A stretch of DNA of 23,660 nt. Origin: Desulfovibrio sp. UBA6121. GTDB lineage: Bacteria; Desulfobacterota; Desulfovibrionia; Desulfovibrionales; Desulfovibrionaceae. The translations under genes and the position numbers were made by a program. The stretch lies in assembly GCA_002422505.1 (NCBI GenBank), contig DIVX01000010.1, positions 1 through 23,660 on the forward strand. Direction: 5' to 3'. The notes below the pieces were generated by a model. It was given only the letters and a program-made list of their open reading frames with translations, was not told where the DNA came from and made no database searches. Numbering within the stretch: the stretch's first letter is position 1; the number at the start of each line of letters is the position of its first letter. This document shows positions 15,587-22,998 of this stretch, piece after piece.

Positions 15587-16551
15587 GCCCGCGCCAGCGC
15601 CTCATAGCCGCCCTGGCCCTGGCCCTGTGCCTGGCCCCGGCCGGGCTGCGCGCCGCAAGCGTGAACATGCCCGGCGGCGTGGACTACATGCGCCTGGCCG
15701 CCCTGGAAAAGGAGCTGGCCAACGCCAAGGACGAGTCCCAGGCCACGCGCATGGCCGAGAACCAGAAAATGGCCGTGTACCTGGACCTTCTGGGCATCGG
15801 CAAAGACACGGAATCGCAGCTGCTGTTCACCGGGCAAAAGACCCTGAGCGAGGACTCCCCGGACAAGGTGCGCGACCGCTTCATCAACAAGATCGTCTCC
15901 ACCGGCCGTTTTCGCGCCTATGACGCGCGCAACAGCCAGTCCGGCGTGGAGGACCAGACCAGCATCTACGTGCATGGCCGCATCCTCTCACGTCATCAGG
16001 ACATTCTGGACCGCCTGGGCGTGCGCAAGGCCGTCACCGTGGTCACCCTCGGCCTGCAGATCAAGGACTCGCGCGACGGCAAGATCCTTAAAACCGCCAC
16101 AGTGAACGGGGTATATGGCGACGGCGCGGGCGAGGGCGAACTCATCCCGCGCGACAAGAAGCTCAACGATCCCGTGGTGCAGGCCAACCTGCGCAACAGC
16201 TACCTGAAGGCCCTGGACTGGGCGCTGGAGCTGGCCGCAGCGGAGATAGAACGCACGTACCGGCCCATGGGCATTGTGCTGGCCTCCGGCAAGGAGGGCG
16301 TGACCCTGTACGGCGGCCTGGCCCACGGCATACAGCCCAAGGACCGCTTCGTGGTCTTCCGCTCCCAGCCCATACCCGGCGTGGTCCGGCGCGACCTGGG
16401 CCAGAAGATTCCCCTGGCGGTCATCGAGTGCATGCCCGACCAGACCTCGTCCACCTGCACCATTGTGGACAAGGGTTCCGGCACGGCCCTGCAGTTGAAC
16501 GACCCCGCCGTGCTCACCGACCAGAGCCTGAAGCTCAAGGGGGACGAGTGA
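15583..16551 (+). CDS. CsgG/FlgT-like exported protein
   Basis: A signal peptide (1-24, ending Leu-Arg-Ala) precedes a domain resembling the CsgG/LpoB/FlgT group. It has a segment around residues 94-115 (Asp-Lys-Val-Arg-Asp-Arg-Phe then Gly-Arg-Phe-Arg-Ala-Tyr-Asp-Ala-Arg). A beta strand Thr-Val-Val-Thr-Leu-Gly-Leu-Gln-Ile-Lys-Asp-Ser-Arg-Asp-Gly-Lys (about 147-162) is the usual surface-layer hallmark. A C-terminal SH3-like part (about 232-310, Gly-Leu-Ala-His-Gly-Ile-Gln-Pro-Lys-Asp-Arg-Phe) recalls FlgT. These proteins act in the envelope in secretion or as scaffolds; there is no lipobox Cys, so it is unlikely to be a CsgG pore as such. It is joined to both neighbours by 4-bp overlaps (ATGA, GTGA). 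The family call is by pattern only. Confidence 0.6.
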   Translation: MSPRQRLIAALALALCLAPAGLRAASVNMPGGVDYMRLAALEKELANAKDESQATRMAENQKMAVYLDLLGIGKDTESQLLFTGQKTLSEDSPDKVRDRFINKIVSTGRFRAYDARNSQSGVEDQTSIYVHGRILSRHQDILDRLGVRKAVTVVTLGLQIKDSRDGKILKTATVNGVYGDGAGEGELIPRDKKLNDPVVQANLRNSYLKALDWALELAAAEIERTYRPMGIVLASGKEGVTLYGGLAHGIQPKDRFVVFRSQPIPGVVRRDLGQKIPLAVIECMPDQTSSTCTIVDKGSGTALQLNDPAVLTDQSLKLKGDE

Positions 16552-17969
16552 GCCGCCCGGCCCTGCGTTTGGGATGGGCTCTGCTGGCCCTGCTTGTGGC
16601 CCTGCTGCCGGGCCTGCTTCTTGCCGCCCCGGCCCAGGCCGCCAGCGTGAGCGTGCTGTACAAGCGCGACAGCGAAACCAGCCTGCCCCGGCTGGACCCC
16701 GCAGCCCAGGCCGTTTTGCAGTCCATGGAGGAAAAGCTCATCGACAGCGGGCTCACGGTGATTCAGCCCGACGCCAAGCTGTATGCCCTGCTGGACCAGG
16801 CGCGCGGCGTGGTGCTCAATTTCTCGGCCGAGGCCGGGCTGACCATGACCCTGGACGTTTCCAAGGGCCAGCGCCCCAACCCCGGGGCCGACAGCACCTG
16901 GGCCGAGGTGCGCCTGCGGGCCAAAATCTACAGCGGCACGCGCATCCTGGCCAGTTCGTCCGCCTTCGGGGCCGTGGCCTTCCGGGGGCAGGCGCAGGAG
17001 CGGGCCTTTGAGGCTGCCGCCAAGCGCGCCGTGGACGACATCGCCGCCAAACTGCTGGCCCGGCTGGATGCGGAGCCCCCGGCCCCGCCCGCCCCGGCCC
17101 CCTCTTTGGTGGTGCCGCCCAGCGAGCCCGCGCCGCCGCCCTCGGCGGTACAGCCCGCGCGCGGGGTCAAATGGGCGCTCATGGTGGGCGTGAGCGACTT
17201 TACCCACGCCCAGGGCGGGGAAAGCGGCCACAACAATCTGGACGGCGTGACCAGGGACATGCAGACCGTGCGTGCCGCCCTGGCCGACCTTGGCGTGGAG
17301 CGGCAGCGCCTGCTGTGGCTGTACAACGCCGAGGCCACCACCGCCGGAGTGCGCGCCGCCCTGGCCCAGCTCCAGGCGCAAACAGCGCCCGAGGACCTCG
17401 TCTACGTCTACCTTTCCACCCACGGCCTGCCCAAGGCCGACGGCCTCTCGCGCTTCGGCATCCCCGTGACCTACGACTTCCGCAAGGACAACTTCATCGA
17501 CTTCGAGCAGTTCCGCACCGCCCTTGCGGCCATGCCCGCCGGAAACATCATCTGGCTGAACGACACCTGCCACAGCGGCCTGGCGGCGGAAGGGCTGGTG
17601 ACGGTGGAGGTGGGCGCGCGCGACTTCAGCGTGGCCCCGCCCGCAGCCTTCGACGTGTCCAAGGCGGCCAGCGTGCAGGCCAAGAACATCGCCGTCATCA
17701 GCTCCGCCTCCGGCGAGCAGAAGGCCGTGGACCTGGGGCCCGGCGGCGGGCTCTTTTCCTCCATCTTCGTCCAGGGCGTGGCGCGCATCGTCCAGGCCAA
17801 ACAGGCCCCGCCCAGCATCTACGGCTTCTTCAAGTCCCATGTGGACGGCAAGGTGCAGGCGGGCTTCCACGACATGTGCAGCACCGCGCCCCTGCCCGGC
17901 TTTTGCAGCCAAGGCACGCAGCAGCCGGTCTTCGGCGCACAGCGCGACGGCAAGCTCATCGGCATGTAA
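16548..17969 (+). CDS. Exported caspase-like (C14) protein with a CsgG-like N-terminal domain
   Basis: The GTG at 16548 overlaps the previous stop (GTGA) and gives 473 residues. After a signal peptide (1-32) comes a 140-residue domain (about 34-175) with the alpha/beta pattern of the CsgG-like group, then a Pro-rich linker (175-205). The caspase p20-type domain (206-473) begins Lys-Trp-Ala-Leu-Met-Val-Gly-Val-Ser. It carries the catalytic pair His292 (Leu-Ser-Thr-His-Gly) and Cys341 (Asn-Asp-Thr-Cys-His-Ser-Gly). Asp339 before the Cys is the usual base-pocket neighbour. Such enzymes cut after Arg, Lys or Asp depending on subfamily; specificity is not readable here. Two further Cys (444, 453) near the end could form a disulfide. 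The location is periplasmic or extracellular. Confidence 0.88.
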   Translation: MSRPALRLGWALLALLVALLPGLLLAAPAQAASVSVLYKRDSETSLPRLDPAAQAVLQSMEEKLIDSGLTVIQPDAKLYALLDQARGVVLNFSAEAGLTMTLDVSKGQRPNPGADSTWAEVRLRAKIYSGTRILASSSAFGAVAFRGQAQERAFEAAAKRAVDDIAAKLLARLDAEPPAPPAPAPSLVVPPSEPAPPPSAVQPARGVKWALMVGVSDFTHAQGGESGHNNLDGVTRDMQTVRAALADLGVERQRLLWLYNAEATTAGVRAALAQLQAQTAPEDLVYVYLSTHGLPKADGLSRFGIPVTYDFRKDNFIDFEQFRTALAAMPAGNIIWLNDTCHSGLAAEGLVTVEVGARDFSVAPPAAFDVSKAASVQAKNIAVISSASGEQKAVDLGPGGGLFSSIFVQGVARIVQAKQAPPSIYGFFKSHVDGKVQAGFHDMCSTAPLPGFCSQGTQQPVFGAQRDGKLIGM

Positions 17970-17999
17970 CCCCCTGACCGCAACCCCCAAGAGGATCCC

Positions 18000-19496
18000 A
18001 TGCGCACACGCCTTCCCCGCCTTGCGGCCGCGCTGCTGCTTTGCGCCTGCCTGCCCGGCGCGGCCCTGGCCGAAAACCGCGCCCTCATCCTGGGCATTTC
18101 CAACTACGTGCGCCAGCCCCTGCCCGGCGTCGCCAAAGACATGGACAACGCCCGGCGCATCGCCCGGCTCATCGGCGTGCCGGAAAAGAACATCACCGTG
18201 CGCACCGACGAGCAACTGGCGGGCCAGGGCCTGATGCGCGAGCTGGACGCCTTCGCCAGCACCATCAACAAGGGCGACAATGTCTTCGTCTACTACTCCG
18301 GCCACGGCTCCAGCTATTCCAAGCCCGACCACCCCGGCCAGTGCGAAAAGGCCCTGGTGGGGCAAGACATCACCTTCATCTCCAAACAGGAATTCCACCA
18401 GAAGGTGGCCGCCCTGGCCGCCCGGGCGGACAAAACCTTCGTGTTTCTGGACTCCTGCTATTCCGGCGGCATGATGCAGGAAAACCACACGCGCGGCCTG
18501 GGCCTTCCCGGCGGGCCCACGGGCGGAGCGCCCAACGCGGTAGAAGCCAACGCGGTAGAGGCCTGGCCCAAGTTCGCCGCCGCCGCGCCCGGCGACCCCT
18601 GTTCCAAGGCAGCCAACGTCAAGGCCGTGCGCGACTACGACCTGGCCCTGGCCGAGGCCACCCCGAACTACTACCTGCTGGGCTCGGCTGCGGGCAATGA
18701 AGTGGCCATAGACGGCGGCGCGCAGGTGGGCGGCTTTGCCAGTTCCGCCGTGCTGAGCTGCCTGGAGCAATCGCCTAAGGCGGACCTGGACGGCGACGGG
18801 CTGGTGACGCTGGATGAAGTGCGGCGCTGCGCCCAGCAGTCCGTGGATGCGCGCCTGGAGCAGGGCCAGCAGGCCAGCGCAAACTTCCCCTACACCAGCA
18901 TGACCCTGACAGCGGGTTTCGGCCAGGGCGGCAACCCCCCGGTGGCCTTCAGCGCAGGCGACGACGCGGTGCTGAACGCGCCCGCCTTTGTGCAGGCGCT
19001 GTTCGACGCGCGCGACGCCACGCGCGCCGTGGCGCTGCACGTGGACAAGAACCCCATACGCATCGGCCAGGATCTGAACCTGACCCTGCTTTCGGACCGG
19101 CCCGGCCATGTGACGCTCATGGCCGTGGGCAGCAGCGGCAAGATCTACAAGCTCTTTCCCAACAAGCTGGACGCGGACGCGCGCGTGGAGGCCAACACGC
19201 CCCTGCAGATTCCCCGGCCCCTCAAGTGGCGGCTGCCCGCCAGCGCCCCGGCGGGCGACAACTGGCTGCTGGTCCTCGTTTCGGACAAGCCGGACCGGTT
19301 CAAGGACCTGGGCGAGGACGCGGGCATCTTCAAGAAGGTGGAAAACACAGGCAAGGGCGCGCGGGGCTTCTTCGACTTTCTCTTCAAGCCAGCCGACAAC
19401 TGCGCCAAGGCGGTGCGGGACTTCGACACCGTGGCGGTGGATCCCTGCTCCACGGCCTACGGCGCGGCTCTGCTCAAGGTGGTGGAGATAGAGTAG
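18000..19496 (+). CDS. Exported caspase-like (C14) protein with an EF-hand loop and a DUF4384 module
   Basis: The 498 residues begin with a signal peptide (1-24; a lipobox-like Leu-Cys-Ala-Cys at 14-17 makes a lipoprotein possible). The caspase domain (about 25-300) has His102 (Tyr-Tyr-Ser-Gly-His-Gly) and Cys153 (Leu-Asp-Ser-Cys-Tyr-Ser-Gly-Gly). A canonical EF-hand loop lies at 262-273 (Asp-Leu-Asp-Gly-Asp-Gly-Leu-Val-Thr-Leu-Asp-Glu), suggesting calcium control as in metacaspases. The C-terminal part (about 340-435) matches DUF4384, common in envelope caspase-like and kinase proteins. Near the end Gly-Phe-Phe-Asp-Phe-Leu-Phe (456-462) mirrors the mature N-terminus of the operon's first protein. 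AAGAGGA precedes the ATG. It follows the other caspase gene by 30 bp. Confidence 0.9.
   Translation: MRTRLPRLAAALLLCACLPGAALAENRALILGISNYVRQPLPGVAKDMDNARRIARLIGVPEKNITVRTDEQLAGQGLMRELDAFASTINKGDNVFVYYSGHGSSYSKPDHPGQCEKALVGQDITFISKQEFHQKVAALAARADKTFVFLDSCYSGGMMQENHTRGLGLPGGPTGGAPNAVEANAVEAWPKFAAAAPGDPCSKAANVKAVRDYDLALAEATPNYYLLGSAAGNEVAIDGGAQVGGFASSAVLSCLEQSPKADLDGDGLVTLDEVRRCAQQSVDARLEQGQQASANFPYTSMTLTAGFGQGGNPPVAFSAGDDAVLNAPAFVQALFDARDATRAVALHVDKNPIRIGQDLNLTLLSDRPGHVTLMAVGSSGKIYKLFPNKLDADARVEANTPLQIPRPLKWRLPASAPAGDNWLLVLVSDKPDRFKDLGEDAGIFKKVENTGKGARGFFDFLFKPADNCAKAVRDFDTVAVDPCSTAYGAALLKVVEIE
18533..18562 (+). repeat. 15-bp tandem duplication in the second caspase-like gene
   Basis: Two 15-bp units (18533-18547 and 18548-18562) differ at one base and encode Asn-Ala-Val-Glu-Ala twice. 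They lie in the Gly/Pro/Ala-rich linker just after the catalytic Cys region, where metacaspases usually carry a flexible cleavable linker. Confidence 0.7.
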
Positions 19497-19544
19497 CGCC
19501 CAGCCAGGCGTTTCGCCGCCCCCAGGCGCCCTCAGGCGATGCGG

Positions 19545-19775
19545 CTAGGGCAGCAGGCTGCGGGCCTGCACGGGAAACTTCCGCAGCAGCCAGCGCAGGG
19601 CTTCGAGCTGGTCGCCAGCCGCGGCCCGGCGCAACTGCGTCAGCAGCTTGAGGAGGTCCGGCCTGGGCAGGGTCGCGTTGCTCGCGCCCTCGTTGCACAC
19701 GGAGCAAATGGCCCGCAGGTTGGCGGCGGCGTCCGTGCCGCCCGGCTCCCGCACACTCTTCTTCCACCCCAACAA
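19545..19775 (-). pseudogene. Remnant of an HNH-nuclease-like gene
   Basis: The frame from about 19775 to the TAG at 19545 encodes 76 residues. They read like the C-terminal half of an HNH endonuclease: Gly-Gly-Thr-Asp-Ala-Ala-Ala-Asn-Leu-Arg-Ala-Ile-Cys-Ser-Val-Cys-Asn-Glu-Gly (12-30) corresponds to the Asn-Leu-Arg...Cys-xx-Cys-Asn part of the zinc/HNH motif. A helical tail follows. The first catalytic His half is missing, there is only a TTG-type start, and no ribosome site is visible. Immediately upstream the sequence runs into a 19-bp perfect hairpin. It looks like a gene truncated at its 5' side, possibly by the hairpin element. The remaining 19497-19544 is non-coding. Confidence 0.45.
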
Positions 19776-19802
19776 TCCCTTCCGCCCCCTCTCAAACGAC
19801 CA

Positions 19803-19846
19803 GCGGCGGTCTTCCGGTCTGCAAGGCCAGACCGGAAGACCGCCGC
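19803..19846. repeat. Perfect 19-bp hairpin
   Basis: The 19-bp arms (19803-19821 and 19828-19846) are perfectly complementary around a 6-nt loop CAAGGC. No T tract follows on either strand. It sits between the HNH remnant and the copZ 3' region, at the convergent junction of the caspase-like operon and the copper operon, so it could halt transcription from either side or be a small mobile hairpin. Confidence 0.8.
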
Positions 19847-19856
19847 CACGGGGATT

Positions 19857-19879
19857 CCAAAGGGCTCCAAGCCCTTTGG
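19857..19879. repeat. Perfect 10-bp hairpin next to the 19-bp one
   Basis: CCAAAGGGCT (19857-19866) pairs with AGCCCTTTGG (19870-19879) around a CCA loop. It is the second of three hairpins in a row between 19803 and 19906. Confidence 0.75.
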
Positions 19880-19890
19880 CGGGGGTCTCA

Positions 19891-19905
19891 GGGGGCAGCG
19901 CCCCC
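19891..19905 (-). terminator. GC hairpin 17 nt after the copZ stop codon
   Basis: On the minus strand the transcript reads GGGGGCGCTGCCCCC, starting 17 nt after the copZ TAA. With one more A-T pair the stem is 7 bp (19890-19906). It lacks a T tract. The same 15 nt in the same orientation follows the 3D-domain gene at 23513. It is probably a transcript 3'-end or mRNA-stabilising hairpin; the mechanism is inferred. Confidence 0.5.
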
Positions 19906-19922
19906 TAAATCTCACCCAGCCC

Positions 19923-20123
19923 TTACCCCACCACCTCGAAACCTATCTTTTCAATGGTCTTCTTGACCACAGCCGGGTCCAGGGCCTCGGCGGCGTCGAA
20001 GCTGGCCTTGCCGGAAAGCAGGTCCACGTTCACGTTAGTCACGCCCGGCAGCGACTGCAGGGCCTTGGTCACGGACATGCTGCAATGCTGGCAGCTCATT
20101 CCTTTTACGATGATGGAGGGCAT
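19923..20123 (-). CDS. copZ: CopZ-like copper chaperone (single HMA domain)
   Basis: The 66-residue protein is one heavy-metal-associated domain with Gly-Met-Ser-Cys-Gln-His-Cys (8-14) after the first beta strand. Cys11 and Cys14 bind Cu(I). The Cys-x-His-Cys arrangement is common in chaperones, whereas the two HMA domains of the adjacent ATPase have Cys-Ala-Ala-Cys. It would carry cytosolic Cu(I) to CopA or to a regulator. AAGGAG lies 7 bp before the ATG and overlaps the end of copA, whose stop is 14 bp upstream, so the two are co-transcribed. Confidence 0.9.
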   Translation of the reverse strand: MPSIIVKGMSCQHCSMSVTKALQSLPGVTNVNVDLLSGKASFDAAEALDPAVVKKTIEKIGFEVVG

Positions 20124-20137
20124 AGGGTGTCTCCTTC

Positions 20138-22657
20138 TTAAGGTTTGGGGTTGAAAAAACGCAGGCGCAGGGCGTTGCCCACAACGGTGACGGAAGACAG
20201 GCCCATGGCCGTGCCCGCAAGCATGGGGTTCAGCGTGGGGCCGCCAAAGGCGTACAAAAGCCCGGCCGCCACGGGGATGCCGATGGAGTTGAAGGCGAAG
20301 GCCCAGAACAGGTTCTGGCGGATGTTGCGCATGGCCGCGCGCGAAAGGGCCAGGGCCGTAAGCACCCCGGAAAGCCCGCCGGAGAGCAGCACCATGTCGC
20401 CGCTCTCCACCGCCGCGTCGATGCCGGTGCCCATGGCCAGGCCCACGTCTGCCCCGGCCAGGGCGGGCGCGTCGTTTATGCCGTCGCCCACCATGATGAC
20501 CGTCTTGCCCGTGCCCGCGAACTCGTTGCGCAGGGTCTCCACCACCTGGGCCTTGCCGCCCGGCAGCACCCCGGCCACGATGTTCGTAATGCCCGCCCGG
20601 GCGGCCATGGCCAGCGCCGTGCGTTCGTTGTCTCCGGTGAGCATGACCACGTGCAGGCCCTGGGCCTTGAGCTCGGCCAGCAGGGCCGGGGCTTCGGGCC
20701 GCAGGGTATCGGCCACGCCAAGAATGGCCGCTGGCGCGCCGTCCACCTCCAGGCACAGCGGGGTCTGGCCCGCGTCGCCCATGCGCGCCACGGCCTCCCC
20801 CAGCACACCCGAAGCAAAGCCTGAACCGGCGAAGGCCGCACTGCCCAGGCGCACCACATGGCCGGAAACCTGGGCCTCTATGCCCAGGCCCAGCTGGGCC
20901 GTAAAGGCATCCGGCGTGGGCGCGGCGATGCCGCGCGCCTGGGCCGCAGCCAGCACCGCCTGCGCCAGCGGGTGCTCGGAGCGGCTCTCCGCCCCGGCGG
21001 CCAGGGCCAGCAGTTCGTCCTGCCCCAGCGGCAGGCCCGGCGCGGCGAAAATCTCCACCAGCTCCGGCTTGCCAAAGGTCAAGGTGCCGGTCTTGTCGAA
21101 GATGACCACGCCCGCGTCGCTGGCGGCCTGCAGGGCCTCCCCGCTCTTTATGAGCACGCCCAGCTGCGCGCCGCGCCCGGTGGCCACCATGATGGACATG
21201 GGTGTGGCCAGGCCCATGGCGCACGGACAGGCGATGACCAGCACCGCCGTGAAGATCTTGAGGGCAAAGGGCGCGCCAGCCCCCGCCAGCAGCCAGCCCA
21301 GGCCCGCCAGCACGGCAACGGCCATGACGGCCGGCACGAACACCGCGCTGATCTTGTCCGCCAGGCTGGCGATGGGCGCTTTTGTGCCTTGCGCCTGCTG
21401 CACCATGTCCACAATGCGCGCCAACATGGTGTCCTCGCCGGTCTTGTCCGCGCGGAGGGTCAGCGCGCCTGCGCCGTTCAGCGTGCCCGCCGCAACGCGG
21501 TCGCCCGGACCCTTGGCCACGGGCAGGCTTTCGCCCGTGAGCATGCTCTCGTCCACGCCACCCGCGCCGGTAAGCACCACGCCGTCCACGGGCAGGCGCT
21601 CGCCCGGTCGCACCAGCACCACGTCGCCGGGGCTCACCTCCGCCGCGGGCACGCGCGTCTCCTCCGGCCCCAGGGCTCCCTGGCGCAGCACCGTGGCCGT
21701 ATCCGGCGCAAGGGACAACAGCGCCCGCACCGCACCGGTGGTCTTGAGCCTGCTGCGCGCCTCCAGGTACTTGCCAAGCGAGATCATGGCCAGGAGCACC
21801 GCTGCGGATTCGTAATACAAATCGTGCGCGCGCTGCGCGGGCATATCGCCCACAAGGATCAGCGCCGTGTTCCACAAACTGTGCAAAAACGCCGCGCCCG
21901 TGCCCACGGCCACAAGGGTGTCCATGCTGGGCGCGCGGCGCACCAGGGCGGGCAGGCCGCGCTGGTAAAACCCGCGCCCGGCCCACAGCACCGGCAGGGT
22001 AAGCACAAGCTGCACAAGGGCGAAGGTGGCCGGGCTGGTTTGCGGATGCAGAAACGCGGGCAGGTGCAGGCCCAGCATGTGCCCCATGGACAGCACCAGC
22101 AGGGGCAGGGCGAAGGCGAAGGCCGGGATCAGCTCGCGGCGCTGCGTGCGCAGGCGTTCTTCGGCCTCGCGGCGGCGCTGCTCGAACAACGCGGCCGAAC
22201 GCGACACCGCCTGCGCCCCGAAGCCCGCGTCCGCAATGAGCTGCAGCAGCTGGGCCGGGCGCACCGCGCGCGGATCGTACACAATGGAGGCGCTCTCCGC
22301 CGCAAGGTTTACAGAGGCCTCGGCCACGCCCTCGGCGGCCTTGAGCACGCGCTCTATGCGCGCGGAGCAGGCCGCGCAGCTCATGCCCGTAATGGCCAGG
22401 TGCAGCGTGGCCGCGTCCGGGGCGTTCGCCTCCGGCGTTTCGAAAAGCAGTTCGAACCCCGCCCCGGCAACGGCCTGGGCCATGGCCTCCAGGCTGTCCT
22501 GGTCCGGGTCGTAGGCCAGCTCCAGGCTCTCCGCCGCCAGGTTCACGTCCGCGCGGGAAACACCGTCACGCGCGCGCAAAATGCGCTCTATGCGCGCGGA
22601 GCAGGCCGCGCAATGCATTCCCTTAATGCGCGCCCGCGCCACCATATCCTGGGCCAT
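20138..22657 (-). CDS. copA: Cu(I)-exporting P1B-type ATPase CopA
   Basis: The 839-residue membrane pump has two N-terminal HMA domains (Gly-Met-His-Cys-Ala-Ala-Cys at 13-19 and Gly-Met-Ser-Cys-Ala-Ala-Cys at 91-97). Eight membrane helices follow, with the Cys-Pro-Cys ion site at 477-479, the Thr-Gly-Glu actuator motif near 374, phosphorylated Asp521 in Asp-Lys-Thr-Gly-Thr, Ser-Glu-His-Pro of the nucleotide domain, and Gly-Asp-Gly-Ile-Asn-Asp-Ala-Pro. All hallmarks of Cu(I)/Ag(I) exporters of the P1B-1 class are present. AGGAGG lies 4 bp before the ATG at 22657. A 30-nt stretch is identical in the two HMA domains (22349-22378 and 22583-22612). No CueR or CsoR gene or operator was recognised nearby. 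Confidence 0.96.
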   Translation of the reverse strand: MAQDMVARARIKGMHCAACSARIERILRARDGVSRADVNLAAESLELAYDPDQDSLEAMAQAVAGAGFELLFETPEANAPDAATLHLAITGMSCAACSARIERVLKAAEGVAEASVNLAAESASIVYDPRAVRPAQLLQLIADAGFGAQAVSRSAALFEQRRREAEERLRTQRRELIPAFAFALPLLVLSMGHMLGLHLPAFLHPQTSPATFALVQLVLTLPVLWAGRGFYQRGLPALVRRAPSMDTLVAVGTGAAFLHSLWNTALILVGDMPAQRAHDLYYESAAVLLAMISLGKYLEARSRLKTTGAVRALLSLAPDTATVLRQGALGPEETRVPAAEVSPGDVVLVRPGERLPVDGVVLTGAGGVDESMLTGESLPVAKGPGDRVAAGTLNGAGALTLRADKTGEDTMLARIVDMVQQAQGTKAPIASLADKISAVFVPAVMAVAVLAGLGWLLAGAGAPFALKIFTAVLVIACPCAMGLATPMSIMVATGRGAQLGVLIKSGEALQAASDAGVVIFDKTGTLTFGKPELVEIFAAPGLPLGQDELLALAAGAESRSEHPLAQAVLAAAQARGIAAPTPDAFTAQLGLGIEAQVSGHVVRLGSAAFAGSGFASGVLGEAVARMGDAGQTPLCLEVDGAPAAILGVADTLRPEAPALLAELKAQGLHVVMLTGDNERTALAMAARAGITNIVAGVLPGGKAQVVETLRNEFAGTGKTVIMVGDGINDAPALAGADVGLAMGTGIDAAVESGDMVLLSGGLSGVLTALALSRAAMRNIRQNLFWAFAFNSIGIPVAAGLLYAFGGPTLNPMLAGTAMGLSSVTVVGNALRLRFFNPKP

Positions 22658-22877
22658 GTCGCCTCCTGTCTGCTGTTCCCCTCGCCCGCCCTGCAACATA
22701 AGGCCGTCTGCGCCGTTGCATAGGGCCGACTGTCCACTTTCCTATCCCCCCGCACGCAGCGCCGCAAGCCCCGCCGCTACGAATTCCCCTCGCATCGCAC
22801 TGCGCCGTCAATCTTTTGCCAGCCGCATCGCGCGCGCCAGCGCCGCACACGCGCCAAGGCCCGCCGCACAAGCCCCC

Positions 22878-22906
22878 CTGACATTTGGACCGTTCCTTGC
22901 TACACC
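22878..22906 (+). promoter_or_regulatory. Weak candidate promoter for the 3D-domain gene
   Basis: CTGACA (22878-22883) and TACACC (22901-22906) are 17 bp apart, about 92 bp before the gene start. The -35 matches 5/6 and the -10 only 3/6. The remainder of the 341-bp divergent gap (22658-22998) between copA and this gene is C-rich, with no gene and no recognisable operator. Confidence 0.25.
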
Positions 22907-22998
22907 CCCGCCGGGGCCGACCGCCGCACAGGCCGCAACGCCTAAGCCGCAAGAACGCAGCGCACCCGCAACGCAGCCCCCCCAAAGGAGGCAACACC

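Noticed and set aside
16200..19109. A 969-codon open frame on the minus strand
   Set aside because: It lies antisense to both caspase-like genes, which have signal peptides, catalytic motifs and overlaps. The antisense translation is Gly/His/Ala-rich shadow sequence.
20858..22723. A 621-codon plus-strand frame opposite copA
   Set aside because: CopA is complete with all P-type ATPase motifs; the plus-strand frame is Arg/His/Gln-rich shadow.
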